A DNA stretch of 64,000 nt from Gonatopus flavifemur (lineage: Eukaryota > Arthropoda > Insecta > Hymenoptera > Dryinidae): NCBI GenBank assembly GCA_018340375.1, contig JAFFJZ010000041.1, forward strand, positions 248,001-312,000, in the 5' to 3' direction. Of this stretch, positions 1 through 10,213 are shown piece by piece. A program made the position numbers and the translations under genes. Positions within the stretch are counted from its first letter, which is position 1; the number at the start of each line of letters is the position of its first letter. Below the pieces are notes generated by a model, which did not search any database, was not told where the DNA came from, and saw only the letters and a list, made by a program, of their open reading frames with translations.

Positions 1-116
1 CTCGAGATTTTCCTTCAATTTATGATTAATTTGAAGGATATCGTTCCTTCAAATCTCGCAATTGTGCAGATTCCACGATTGGTTATCAGTTTGTAAGGCT
101 GTTTGCATTTACAATA

Positions 117-1410
117 CGAGGGTGGATTGATAAGTTTCCGGCCTGACCAAGAAAAACAACGTTTTTAAGAATTTTTTTTTTTTTATTTCTCAACATAATC
201 TCCTCCAAGGCTGATACATTTCTCATAGCGGTGTTCTAGTCTAGTAATGCCATCTCTATAGACTGATTCGTCAAGCTCCTCAAAATACCCATTTACAGCT
301 TCGATTACTTCTTCATTGTCCGCAAATCTCTTACCGCCAAGCCATTTTTTGAGGTTAGGAAACAGATAATAGTCACTCGGGGCTAGGTCTGGAGAGTAGG
401 GAGGGTGCGGCATTAATTCAAACTTCAAATCGTTGATTTTAGCCATCGCAACGATTGACGTGTGCGCTGGTGCGTTATCGTGATGAAACAAGATTTTTTT
501 CTTCGCCAGATGAGGTCGTTTAATTTTCACTTCGTGGCTCAAACGTTGCAATAAGTCTGCGTAGTATTGACCAGTGATAGTTTTACCCTTTTCAAGGTAA
601 TCAATGTATATAATACCTCTTGCATCCCAAAAAACAGTAGCCATAACCTTGTTCGCCGAAAAAATTGTTTTTGCCTTCTTTGGAGTTGGTTCCCCTGGTC
701 CAATCCACTGTTTAGACTGTTCTTTGGTTTCAGGAGTGTAGTGGTGGACCTAAGGTTCGTCAACGGTTACGAATCGACGCAAAAATTCGCTTGGATTACG
801 CTTATACAACGCCAAATTGGCGGTAGAAATGTTCTTTCGAATTAATTTTTGGTCGACTGTTAGCAAACGCGGCACCCATCTTGCACAGAGCTTTTCCATA
901 TACAAATGTTGGTGCAAAATATTTTGTACACGTTCATATGACATCTTACAGGTCTCAGCTATCTCACGAACTTTTAATCTGCGATCTTTCAGCACTATTT
1001 GATGGATTTTTTCGATCATATCTGGAGTTGTGCCCTCAATGGGGCGTCCTGAGCGAGGCTCATCAGAGGTGCTCACACGACCCTTTTTAAACTCGGAAAC
1101 CCACTGCTTAACGGTTGAATATGATGGGGAGGATGTCCCCAGTGTTGAGTCCATCTCTTCTTTGATTTCCTTCGGCGTTAACCCCTTCAAATAAAAGTAT
1201 TTGATGACAGCACGATTTTCCAGCTTTTCCATTTTTACGAAAAACACAGAGGCGTCTTGGTCAGCGTGCTCTCAAAACTAAACTCACATGGCGATCGGAC
1301 TGAAACTGTAGCTACAAGCTATCTAAGGATGGTACTATAGAACGCCACCTCAAGGTAGGCCTAGTGGCGCCATCTCTTGGTCAGGCCGGAAACTTATCAA
1401 TCCACCCTCG
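117..1410 (-). mobile_element. mariner element (family 1), near full length
   Basis: A 1294-bp element bounded by terminal inverted repeats of about 36 bp that match almost perfectly: the left end begins CGAGGGTGGATTGATAAG and the right end is its reverse complement. A TA dinucleotide at 115-116 and 1411-1412 is the expected mariner target duplication. The element carries one transposase reading frame on the - strand. Length, TIR size and TA duplication are all typical of mariner. The intact ends suggest fairly recent activity, though the transposase carries a stop. Confidence 0.95.
183..1247 (-). pseudogene. mariner transposase, one premature stop
   Basis: One continuous - strand frame of about 354 codons encodes a mariner transposase, the DDD enzyme that cuts and rejoins element ends at TA sites in the nucleus. 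The likely start is the methionine of [13 protein letters not shown] near 1232, just inside the open frame. The N-terminal helix-turn-helix half includes [14 protein letters not shown] and the linker [11 protein letters not shown]. The catalytic residues lie in VTVDE, in HHDNAPAH, and in SPDLAPSD 34 residues later, a DD34D triad. A TAG at 750-752 directly follows VTVDEP, where the family has a conserved tryptophan (TGG), so a single base change breaks an otherwise full-length protein. No frameshift is visible. Confidence 0.93.
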
Positions 1411-1589
1411 TACACTTATATTTGTTGATATTGTTTTGATACCGTTCTTCGATCAATCAAGAAAACCTGCATCATGTTGATTTGTCAAAATCCCTCTGAT
1501 ATTAGTGCTCTTGAAATGAGTCAAGTTTGAGTTGTTACAATTGGAATGAGGTTAGTCTAGCTGGAACTAAGTTGATCTTATATTGATCG

Positions 1590-1775
1590 TTAAGTCAGTT
1601 GACATAGGCTGTAACTAGCACCAGTTGCAACCAAGTTGGTCCCATGTTGGTTGTTGGGTCAACCATCATGGGTCGTAACCAGCACCAGCTGGTACCAAGT
1701 TGGTCCAACTGGAACCATATCGGTCCAGCTGGGATCAAGTTGGTTCCTTGTTGGACCTTGCTGGGTTTTTTCAAC
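1590..1775. repeat. degenerate short repeats rich in GTTGGTCC / CCAGCTGG
   Basis: Short, imperfect, partly palindromic motifs (AAGTTGGTCC, CCAGCTGG, GTTGGTT) recur through this stretch with irregular spacing. It reads as a decayed tandem repeat. The open frames across it have no recognisable protein. It runs directly into a small mariner remnant. Confidence 0.6.
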
Positions 1776-1792
1776 AGGGTACTACTTCAACG

Positions 1793-1872
1793 GCAGAAAA
1801 GAAAAGGTTTTTTGCACCGTATCGTGGCTGGCGATGAAAAATGGATACAGTATGATAATCCAAAGCGTAGCT
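1793..1872 (+). pseudogene. mariner transposase fragment (first catalytic motif)
   Basis: About 26 codons read as the part of a mariner transposase around the first catalytic aspartate: FLHRIVAGDEKW followed by a DNPKR segment. Both sides are unrelated sequence, so this is only a remnant. It differs from the nearby family 1 element and is closer to family 2 at 7.6-8.5 kb, which reads FLHLIVTGDEKW. Confidence 0.75.
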
Positions 1873-2084
1873 TTCATTACCGGCTTCTATTCTTTTATTG
1901 CTCGGAACTAATTTTCACAAACAACTCCAGTTCATTCGGTCAAATAAATTATTTTTTTCGGTGTACTTATTCCTTGATGGCCTGTTCAACATTTCCAGCA
2001 GCTTCCTTTTTCCGTGCGCAGAGTATAGGGAAACTTGACCAACTTTTGAATACAAGAGATGGGAATAATTTTCCTTTGTTTCAG

Positions 2085-5000
2085 TGAATTTGTTACCTCT
2101 GACATACGGAACCATGGTCGGTTGGTCATCGCCTGTAACGCCAATACTGCAAAGTCCGGATTCTCCTTTGGGATCAGAGATCATGTCGGACGAATCCATT
2201 TCTTGGTTATCAGGAGCTTTATGCGTGGGAGGATTCATCACGACAATGGGTATCGGTATGGTGGTGGATAAACTAGGCCGTAAAGCAACAGCGTACATAA
2301 TGTCGATACCCGCTTGTATCTGTTGGCTTTTGACGATATTTGCTACCCACGAGTACCATCTCTTCGTAGCGAGATTTTTTGCTGGGACCACCGGGGTTGG
2401 AGGGGTATTTGTTACACCTATGTACGTATCTGAAATTGCAAATGATTGTACAAGGGGTATGTTGGGGAGTTTATTGGTGCTGTTTCTCAACGCGGGTATA
2501 TTAATCGCTTTTGTGGCAGGATCTGTACTATCTTACCAAGCGGTTGCCACATTTCTCATGATTTTCCCGATATTAAGCGTGGTGGGATTGCTATTTATAC
2601 CCGAGTCACCTGTGTATCTGATACGATGCAACAGATTGAACGAGACCACTAGGTGAGTGCGTTTTAATACTCAAAAGAGAATGCATCATAGAAATTCAAT
2701 TAGATTCGAATATATATTCATGTTTTTTTCTCTTTATCCTCTCAATTCAGTGAAATATATTCGAATCTGATCTATTTTCTTCTGAGTGGGATCAATTTTG
2801 TAAGAAAGAAACATATAATTATATGATTAAAATGTATTTTGGTAGATCGTTGTTATGGCTCAACGGAGGAGACAAATCTATGGTGGAGCAAGAATTGTAT
2901 CGACTACGCGTGTACGTGAAAGAAAAAGAAACTCCGTCAGAATCCACTGCATTTTTACGAGTGATTACGGATAGAGCGGGGAGAAGAGGATTGATCATCA
3001 GTTTCGGCCTATTCGCTGGACAACAATTGTGTGGGATATTTGCGATGGTAAGGGTATATAAGAAGCACATAAATTAATGAGGTTTTGATAGTAGCTTCAT
3101 AATTACATTCCCCACCGAAGTAAGTAGTGAAGGAAGGAGAGTTCTACTCCAAGATTCCTACTTACCGGCATTAACGTCCTCCCACCACCATATTTTACCA
3201 TAGCTCACCAACCCCCGACCGAAAACTAATACACTTCTCATAACGGTGCTCTAATTTAGTAATACCACTTTTACTATACACCCATATACTTTAGTATACA
3301 CCGATTCATCAAGCTCCTCAAAATACTGATTTACAGCATCGATTAGTTTCTCGTTGCTTCCAAATCTCTTACCATCGAGCCATTTTTTGAGGTGAGGTTT
3401 TGAGGTTAGGTCACTAGGGGCTAAATCTGAAGAATAGGGAGAATGCGGCATCAATTCGAACTTCAATTCGTGAATGCTGGCCTGCGCAATGATTGATGAA
3501 TGCGCGGGCGCGTTATCGTGATGAAACAAGATTTTTTTCTTTGCCAAATGAGGTCGTTTATTCTCAAGGAGTAGATCAGGAGGGATTTATTCTGCACCTC
3601 CTTCTTCAAACTTTGCAATGACTCTGCGTAGTATTACCAGGTGTAAAAGTGTGAAACCGGAATTTCCCTATAAATGGCACTAGCCATCAGTTTAGGAACC
3701 CTAAGACCACTTCTTTAGCATCATCATCCCCCCTAACAGCTGATGAAGATTTCCAACACAAAACAATAGAACTTCTGTACACCCGTAATTGTTTTATGAC
3801 CTTGAACATGTCGAGTTTTGTGCCTAACCGGCTCCATGGCTGAGGAGTTAACGCACTAACTTTCGTGAATGTGGAGTTGGCATATCAAATGCTGGCATTG
3901 CACGAAAGAGTGACAGTTCCAGTAGCATTCACCATAGTGCTATAGTTCTTGATAATTTCGAACAATAGTTCTATTCATATTACTCAGGAAAATTGGATTT
4001 GAAAAAATGGAATGCCAAGTTCTACAATGATATGATAGCATTCCAACGATGAGAGGTTGGAACGATCAGAACTCGAGAGTTCTGGGATTGTGAGCATGCG
4101 GGAAAGTGAGAAATGGAGAGTTCCAATCATTAAAAGCGGTATATGAAATTTTTTCCAATATTTATGGGAATGATATGCTGGATTCTATGACAAATCCATA
4201 GCATTGCAAGGGATATTGAAGGGAGCGATCAATATCTCCAAGTTCTGGAATGGCGTACACACGGAGGAGTTGGGAATGTAGAGTTCTAACATCAACAATG
4301 GGTGAATTCGTTTTTGCTTTCATGATAAGCCGAGTTCGGAGATGACGCGAGGAGACGAAATACTTTTTGATGTTGAGAATCGGAGTTTTGATACAGGAGA
4401 GCAATTGATACAGCTTGGACGGGGACTTCGATTACCTGACAGCCTGTCTGGGTACCCGTCCGACTTTCTGTCTAAGCTGGGGTTCTGACCAGCATTGCAT
4501 AGGATTCCAATGATTCTGACCAGCATTGCACGGGGTTCGAATAGTTCTGACCAGCATTGTCTCGATCACGACTAGTTCTGCCCAGCATTGTACGGAATTC
4601 GAATGGTTCTGGCCGGCCTTGCATGGAATTCGGATAGTTCTGACCAGCATTGCCCGGATAACGGGAAGTTCTGACCAGCATTGCCTCGATTCCGAGTGGT
4701 TCTAGCCAGCATTGCGCGGAATTGGAATAGTTCTGACCAGCGGTGCCTCGGTTTCGAGTAGTTCTGGCCAGCATTGCACGAAATCCGAAGGGTCCTGCAC
4801 AGCATTCCAAGGAATTCGAAGAGTTCCGGACAGCATTGCACGGAATTCGGATAGTTCTGGCCAGCATTGCATGGAATTCAGAGAGTCCTGACCAGCATTG
4901 CCTCGATTTCGAGTAGTTCGGGCCAGCATTGCACAGAAGTCGGAGAGTTCTGACCAGCATTGCCTCGAATCCGAGTAGTTCTAGCCAGCATTGCACGGAA

Positions 5001-8000
5001 TTCGAATAGTTCTGACCAGCGGTGCCTCGATTTCGAGTAGTTCTGGCCAGCATTGCACGAAATCCGAAGAGTTCTGCACAGCATTGCAAGGAGTTCGAAG
5101 AGTTCTGGACAGCATTGCACGGAATTCGGATAGTTCTGGCCAGCATTGCATGGAATTCGGAAAGTTCTGACCAGCATTGCCTCGAAATCGACGCAATGCT
5201 GGTCGGAACTATTCGGATTTCATGCAATGCTGGCTAGAACTACTTGGAATCGAGGCAATGCTGGTCAGGACTATTCGAATTCCGCGCAATGCTGACCAGG
5301 ACTCTTCGAATTCCGCGCAATGGTGTGCAGAACTCTTCAGATTCCGTGCAATGCTGGCCAGAACTACTTGAAATCGAGGTAATGCTGGTCAGAACTATTC
5401 GAATTCCTCGCAATGCTGGCTAGAACTACTCGGAATCCAGGCGATGCTTGTCAGAACTATTCGAAGTCTGTGCAATGCTGGCCCGAACTACTCGAAATCG
5501 AGGCAATGCTGGTCAGAACTATTCGAATTCCGCGCAATGCTGGCTAGAACCACTCGGAATCGAGGCAATGCTGGTCAGAACTATTCGAATTCTGTGCAAT
5601 GCTGGCCAGAACTACTAGAAATCGAGGCAATGCTGGTCAGAACTATTCGAATTCCGTGCAATGCTGGCCAGAACTATCTGAGTTTCGTGCAATGCTATCC
5701 AGAACTCTTCGAATTCCGCGCAATGCTGTGCAGAACTTTTCGGATTCCGAGCAATGCTGGCCAGAACTACTTGAAATCGAGGCAATGCTGGTCAGAACTT
5801 TCCGAATTCCATGCAATGCTGGCCAGAACTACTCGAAATCGAGGCAATGCTGGTCAGAACTATCCGAATTCCATGCAATGCTGGCAAAAACTATCCGAAA
5901 TCCGTGCAATGCTGTTCAGAACTCTTCGAATTCGGTGCAATGCTGGCCAGAACTATCTGAATTTCGTGCAATGCTATCCAGAACTCTTCGATCTCCACGC
6001 AATGCTGGTCAGAACTATCCGAATTCCATGCAATGCTGGCCAGAACTACTCGAAATCGAGGCAATGCGGGTCAGAACTATTCGAATTCCGTGCAATCCTG
6101 GCCAGAACTTCCTGTTATCGGGCCAATGCTGGTCAGAACTATCCGAATTCCATGCAATGCTTACCAGAATTATTCGAATTCCGTGCAATGCTGGCCGGAA
6201 CTTTCCGAAATCGTCTCAATGGTGGGCAGAAACTCCGAATTTCGTGCAATCCTGTGCAGAAGTCTTCGAATTCCGTAGATTGCCGCCAGAACTTCCCGTT
6301 ATCGGGTCAATGCTGGTCAGAACCATCCGAATTCCATGCAAGGCTGGCCAGAACCATTCGAATTCCGTGCAATGCTGGGCAGAACTAGTCGTGATCGAGA
6401 CAATGCTGGTCAGAAATATTCGAACCCCGTCCAATGCTGGTCAGAATCATTCGAATCCTATGCAATGCTGGTCAGAACCCCAGTTTAGACAGAAAGTCGG
6501 ACGGGTACCCAGACAGGCTGTCAGGTAATCGAAGTCCCCGTCCAAGCTGTATCAATTGTTCTCCTGTATCAAAACTCCGATTCTCAACATCAAAAAGTAT
6601 TTCGTCTCCCCGCGTCATCTCCAAACTCGGCTTATCATGAAAGCAAAAACGAATTCACCCATTGTTGATGTTAGAACTCTGCATTCCCAACTCCTCCGTG
6701 TGTACGCCATCCCAGAACTTGGAGATATTGATCGCTCCCTTCGATATCCCTTGCAATGCTATGGATTTGTCATAGAATCCAGCATATCATTTCCATAAAT
6801 ATTGAAAAAAATTTCATATATCGCTTTTAATGATTGGAACTCTCCATTTCTCACTTCCCCGCATGCTCAAAATCCCAGAACTCTCGAGTCCTGATCGTTC
6901 CAACCTCTCATCGTTGGAATGCTCTCATATCATTGTAGAACTTGGCATTCCATTTTTTCAAATCAAATTTTTCTGAGTAATATGAATAGATTTATTGTTC
7001 GAAATTATCAAGAACTATAGAACTATGGTGAATGCTACTGGAACTGTCACTCTTTCGTGCAATGCCAGCATTTGATATGCCAACTTCACATTCACCTAAC
7101 TTTCAGACATGGATGTCCGACAGGCTTGGGGATTCGAATCCCTGACTGATCAATCCGCCTTCCTCCTCAACGGTAATGCCGTGAAAGGGGAAATGGCGGT
7201 TGGTGCGTCAACCAAAGTTTATCCCGAAAGCGGCTGCCACCGTAATAGGGAAATGACGGTTGATGAGTCAGGGAATCTTACCTCAGCCGCGTAGGTTAGG
7301 TTGGAAGTACGCTTCTCCCTGTCCAATTGGCCTTGGCAGCGTAAAGAGACCGGGTTAACAAAAACGGAAAAAAAAGAAGTTTTGTGCCTACAAACTACGA
7401 TCTGCGGACAGCATTGGTTTTTTTGTTATCATTTGAAGAAAACTGCTGCAGAATCACATCGAATGCTTGTCGAAGTATACGGTGGGAATGCCCTTGGTAA
7501 AACACAGCGCTTCGATTGGTTCAACAAATTTAAAAGTGGTGATCTTGTCATGAGAGACCAAGAGCGTGGGAAATCACCGAAAAAGTTCGCAGACAACGAA
7601 CTACCAGGCGTAGAAATATGAAACCGGAATTGTTTTGTAAAAATCACACGCTTGTTGTTTGACAATGATAAAAAATATTTTATTCGAAATAATCTCCATT
7701 GCTGTTTATACATTTTTCCTACCTTTCCGGCAGTTTATGACTGCCACGCCAAAAAAACAGTTCCTCTTTTGAAGTGAACCAGTTATCGAGCCATTCTCCC
7801 GCATTTTCATACGAATTGAAGCGTTGTTAAGCGAGAGCGTGTCCCATTGATGCAAATAGATAATAATCGGACGGGGCCAAGTCTGGAGAATAAGCCGCAT
7901 GCGGTAGCATCTCCCAATTGAACGCCTCGATCGTTTCCTTGACCCGTTTTGCGGTGTGTCATGTGGTATTATCGTGGAGCAAGATGACTTTGTGTTGCCT

Positions 8001-10213
8001 TTCTCCATATTCCGGTCGTTTTTCACGCAATGCGCGATTCAAATCAATCATTTGTTGTTGGTGACGATCAGTGTTGACGGTTTGCCCAGGTTTTAGCAGC
8101 TCATAATAGATTAGACCCTTCTGATCCCACCAAACACAGGGCATTGTTTTCTTTTGAAAACGGTTTGGTCTTGCAGTAGATGTCGATGATTTGCCTGGAT
8201 TCACCCATGATTTCCGACGGTTAGGATTCTCGAAATATATCCATTTTTCATCACCTGTCACAATTAGATGGAGAAATGAGTTTTTTTTGTATCCGTCGAA
8301 CAGCATTTCACAAGTGATTTTTCGATTTCCTTGCTGTCTTTCATTCAGTTCACGCGGAACCCATTTTCTCATCCTCCGAATCTTTTCCATCGCTTTCAAA
8401 CAAATGGAGACGGCTTTCTGTGTCACATTCAGTTGATCCGCGAGTTCTTGTTGAATTTGAGTATCATCTCGATCAAATAAGGCTTGTAATTCGTCGTCTG
8501 CGAACTCCATACTTGGCTCCATCCGATTATCATCTATTAGCGTCAATGGGACATGCTCTCGCTGAACAACGCTCCAATTCGTATGAAAATGCAGGAGAAT
8601 GGCTCGATAACTGGTTCGCTTCTAAAGAGGAACTATTCTCTTGCCGTCGCATTCATAAACTGCCGGAAAGGTGAGAAAAATGTATAAACATCAATGGAGA
8701 TTATTTCGAATAAAATTACAAAAAAAATCCCGGTTTCATACTCCTACACCTGGTAGACAACAGTCAAAGCAGTGGATTGGACCGGGTGAACCAATCCCAA
8801 AAAAAGGCGAAAACAATTTGGCTATGTTTTTTGGGATGCAAGAGGAATATCTTCATTGATTACCTTGAAAAGGATAAGACTATCACTGCTTGATACTACG
8901 CAGAGTTATTACAAAGTTTGAAGACCTCATTTGGCAAAGAAAAAAATTTTGTTTCATCACGATAACGCGCCCGCGCATTCATCAATCATCGTACAAGCTG
9001 AAATTCATAATTTTTTATTCGAGGTTAAGCAAATTCGGGCTTACCGACATTCGGGCATGTACTGCATGTAGTCTTTCGGGCTGAAACTTAGGGCTCACGA
9101 TACTCTACCTTGGCGCATCAGTTACTTCACTTCGAGTAAACAGATTCCCCAAGATTGGACAACAGCGACCTCGAGTGCTTGGGAGATCAGTTGTTTCGCC
9201 TGCTGTTCTCCTATCTTGGGCAGTATGTCCACCCTGGTTGAAAAAATCTATTGAATTCATTTAGTTATAATCCATTTCCTGATTGAAAGAATCTATTCAT
9301 TCTCCGACAATGTTCTGATTGAATTCCAGCCGGCAATTTGTCAATGTTCAATAAACTTTTTTGAATGAAATCCTATACTCTCAAAATAAATGATCAAAAT
9401 CAGGCCTTTTCTCTAGAGTGATGTTACCCCCAAAAAAACTCGGGCAAACATACGCGAAACCAGAGTAGAAAAACTGAATGTCTGATATTTTCATCAGGTA
9501 ATCTACACAACGATCATTTTCCAAATGGCGGGGAGTTCGATGTCTCCGAACGGAGCGACGATCACGGTTGGTGCCTTACAGTTAATTGGATCTTATTTAT
9601 CGACTTCTCTGATAGAACGTGCCGGAAGAAAACCCTTGATGTTGATATCAACCGGAGGCATGGCCTTATGCCATTACATTCTCAGCGGTTTTATATTCCT
9701 TCAGGTGAATTCAACTTTTTCGTTATCTTGCTGAAAAACGTGAAAATTTGCTAACTCCAAAAAAATTTACAGGTACTCGGCTATGAAGTTTCGAGCTTCG
9801 GTTGGATCCCAGTAACCGCGCTATCGATTTATATGCTGGTCTATTGTTTAGGGATGGGTTCTGTTCCTGTCATCGTCACAACTGAAATCTTCAATCAAGA
9901 GGTCATTGGTCATATTATGAATATCGTAATAGCTGTATCATGGGTCATCGGTTTCCTGGTTGTGAAATTCTTCCCAAACTGCGTTTCTTTACTTGGGATG
10001 CACGGATGTTTCTTCTTTTTTGGTACTCTTTGTGCCATTTGTTTTATCTTTACTTTGCTCGTATTGCCCGAGACTAAGGGCAGGACCCGTGAATCTATTA
10101 TCGATGAATTGAACGGGATCGTGAGAACGGAATACCCTTTAGACGAGAGAGATCACATTAAAGGTAAAACAATAACGTATACCAAAGACGCGACACCACC
10201 GACGCACGTGTGA
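2085..10213 (+). CDS. Tret1-type facilitated trehalose/sugar transporter (4 exons visible)
   Basis: A major-facilitator sugar transporter, expected to be a 12-helix plasma-membrane protein moving trehalose or hexoses by facilitated diffusion. Exons 2085-2652, 2846-3047, 9498-9704 and 9773-10213 (with stop) join in frame with GT-AG introns and give about 471 residues. Family marks are DKLGRK after the second helix, PESPVYL before the central loop, ERAGRKP in the second half and PETKGR after the last helix. The first visible codons (NLLPLTYGTMVGWSSP) fall at the start of helix 1 and follow an acceptor TTTCAG at 2084, so a short 5' exon with the start codon should lie upstream; I could not find it, and it may be outside the window. 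Exact substrate is inferred from the family. Intron 3 (3048-9497) is swollen by transposons; splice sites look intact. Confidence 0.9.
3215..3640 (-). pseudogene. mariner family 1 transposase fragment in transporter intron 3
   Basis: A - strand reading frame at 3251-3547 matches the C-terminal half of the family 1 transposase: HLAKKKILFHHDNAPAH, then SPYSSDLAPSD and KKWLDGKRF. A short insertion near 3280-3300 disrupts the end, and homology to the C-terminal LEHRYEKC segment continues to about 3220. At about 3638-3662 it stops against ACCAGGTGTAAAAGTGTGAAACCGG, shown here as two parts: ACCAGGTGTAAAAG and TGTGAAACCGG. That is the terminal repeat of mariner family 2, so a second element apparently inserted here. 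Confidence 0.85.
3828..3864 (+). repeat. 5' part of a tRNA-derived SINE-like sequence (A box side)
   Basis: ATGGCTGAGGAGTTAACGC at 3836-3854 closely resembles the A box and D loop of a class II (Ser/Leu-type) tRNA. The rest of the tRNA-like sequence, including the B box, lies 3.2 kb away at 7105 onward because a foldback element is inserted between them; its target duplication is 3856-3864. The 5' boundary is approximate. Between 3665 and 3828 I recognise nothing. Confidence 0.5.
4483..5190 (-). repeat. 31-bp minisatellite, left arm of the foldback element
   Basis: About 22-23 tandem copies of a 31-bp unit containing TTCTGACCAGCATTGC (complement GCAATGCTGGTCAGAA), with units differing mainly in the half after the conserved core. 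It is the inverted counterpart of the right-arm array, and the two meet near 5190. Because 31 is not a multiple of three, every frame steps through all three readings of the unit, giving a 31-residue periodic translation. Confidence 0.92.
5191..6478 (+). repeat. 31-bp minisatellite, right arm of the foldback element
   Basis: About 41-42 tandem copies of the 31-bp unit with the core GCAATGCTGGTCAGAACTA; starts such as 5535 and 5566 are exactly 31 bp apart. The array is nearly twice as long as the left arm, so unit number has changed unequally since the palindrome formed. Two long overlapping open frames (5444-6388 and 5599-6528, over 300 codons each) exist only because the unit lacks stops in all three frames on this strand; I do not call them genes. 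Confidence 0.92.
7105..7310 (+). repeat. 3' part of the tRNA-derived SINE-like sequence (B box and body)
   Basis: GGATTCGAATCCC at 7130-7142 is a clear RNA polymerase III B box and T-loop sequence. With the foldback element and one copy of its duplication removed, this lies about 70 bp after the A-box-like motif at 3836, as in a class II tRNA. The following 170 bp, ending about GTAGGTTAGGTTGG, would be the SINE body. No second copy is present here, so SINE status is an inference; an intact tRNA gene is ruled out by the interruption. Confidence 0.5.
7395..7601 (+). pseudogene. mariner family 2 transposase, N-terminal fragment (outer copy)
   Basis: The + strand frame reads as the N-terminal helix-turn-helix part of a mariner transposase: LLFCYHLKKTAAESHR-type sequence (here slightly degraded), then QRFDWFNKFKSGD and a KKFADNEL segment. 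It stops at the TA at 7602-7603, where an oppositely oriented copy of the same family begins. Its C-terminal end resumes at about 8509, so this is the outer partner of a nested insertion. Confidence 0.8.
7604..8508 (-). mobile_element. mariner family 2 copy inserted in reverse into a related copy
   Basis: A - strand mariner copy whose terminal repeat (CCAGGCGTAGAAATATGAAA) starts at 7604 after a TA. Reading from about 8508 to 7700 it encodes FADDELQALFDRDD, then a second DNA-binding helix, FLHLIVTGDEKW with the first catalytic aspartate, VILLHDNTT with the second, and degraded SPDLAPSD and C-terminal parts. A stop after HDNTT (about 7960) and frame changes break it. Its first 70 or so residues and 5' terminal repeat are missing at the 8508 junction. 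The insertion sits between the N- and C-terminal parts of a + strand family member. Confidence 0.85.
8509..8753 (+). pseudogene. mariner family 2 transposase, C-terminal fragment and terminal repeat (outer copy)
   Basis: The + strand reads LAPSDYHLLASMGHALAEQ then GEWLDNWFASKEELF and HKLPER, the C-terminal end of a mariner transposase including the third catalytic aspartate. It is the reverse complement of 7640-7870 with differences, as expected for two family members in opposite orientation. It ends with the terminal repeat GGTTTCATACTCCTACACC at 8732-8750 and a TA at 8754-8755. Confidence 0.82.
8757..9035 (+). pseudogene. mariner family 1 transposase fragment
   Basis: Immediately beyond the family 2 terminal repeat the + strand resembles the central part of the family 1 transposase: SKQWIGPGEP, a degraded FGMQE/DYLEK stretch, then the sequence for HLAKKK and FHHDNAPAH, which is broken by frameshifts. 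It overlaps the region kept by the - strand fragment at 3215-3640, so these are two different degraded copies. From about 9036 to 9497 the rest of the intron shows nothing recognisable. Confidence 0.75.

Larger units (their letters stand above)
3865..7095. mobile_element. foldback (FB-like) transposable element with 31-bp inner repeats
   Basis: A 3231-bp inverted-repeat structure flanked by a perfect 9-bp direct duplication, CTAACTTTC, at 3856-3864 and 7096-7104. The left end reads GTGAATGTGGAGTTGG and the right end is its near-exact complement. The outer parts of the arms (3865-4482 and 6479-7095) are non-repetitive and match each other inverted; the inner parts are 31-bp tandem repeats in opposite orientation meeting near 5190. 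No transposase is encoded. Inner 31-bp repeats and 9-bp target duplications are hallmarks of the Drosophila foldback (FB) elements, whose mobilising partner is Mutator-like. Descent from the same lineage rather than convergence is not shown here. Confidence 0.9.

Noticed and set aside
1915..2490. 191-codon - strand ORF
   Set aside because: It is the antisense shadow of the sugar transporter exon, which has conserved family motifs and splice junctions.
4472..5227. 251-codon - strand ORF, and 314- and 309-codon + strand ORFs at 5444-6388 and 5599-6528, as protein-coding genes
   Set aside because: They consist only of the 31-bp repeat read through all three phases; several overlapping frames are equally open, so openness is a property of the repeat.
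4483..6478. CRISPR array
   Set aside because: The 31-bp units are contiguous with no unique spacers, and the context is eukaryotic.
7130..7142. Functional tRNA gene around the B box
   Set aside because: The A-box half is 3.2 kb away behind the foldback element, and no complete cloverleaf can be formed locally.
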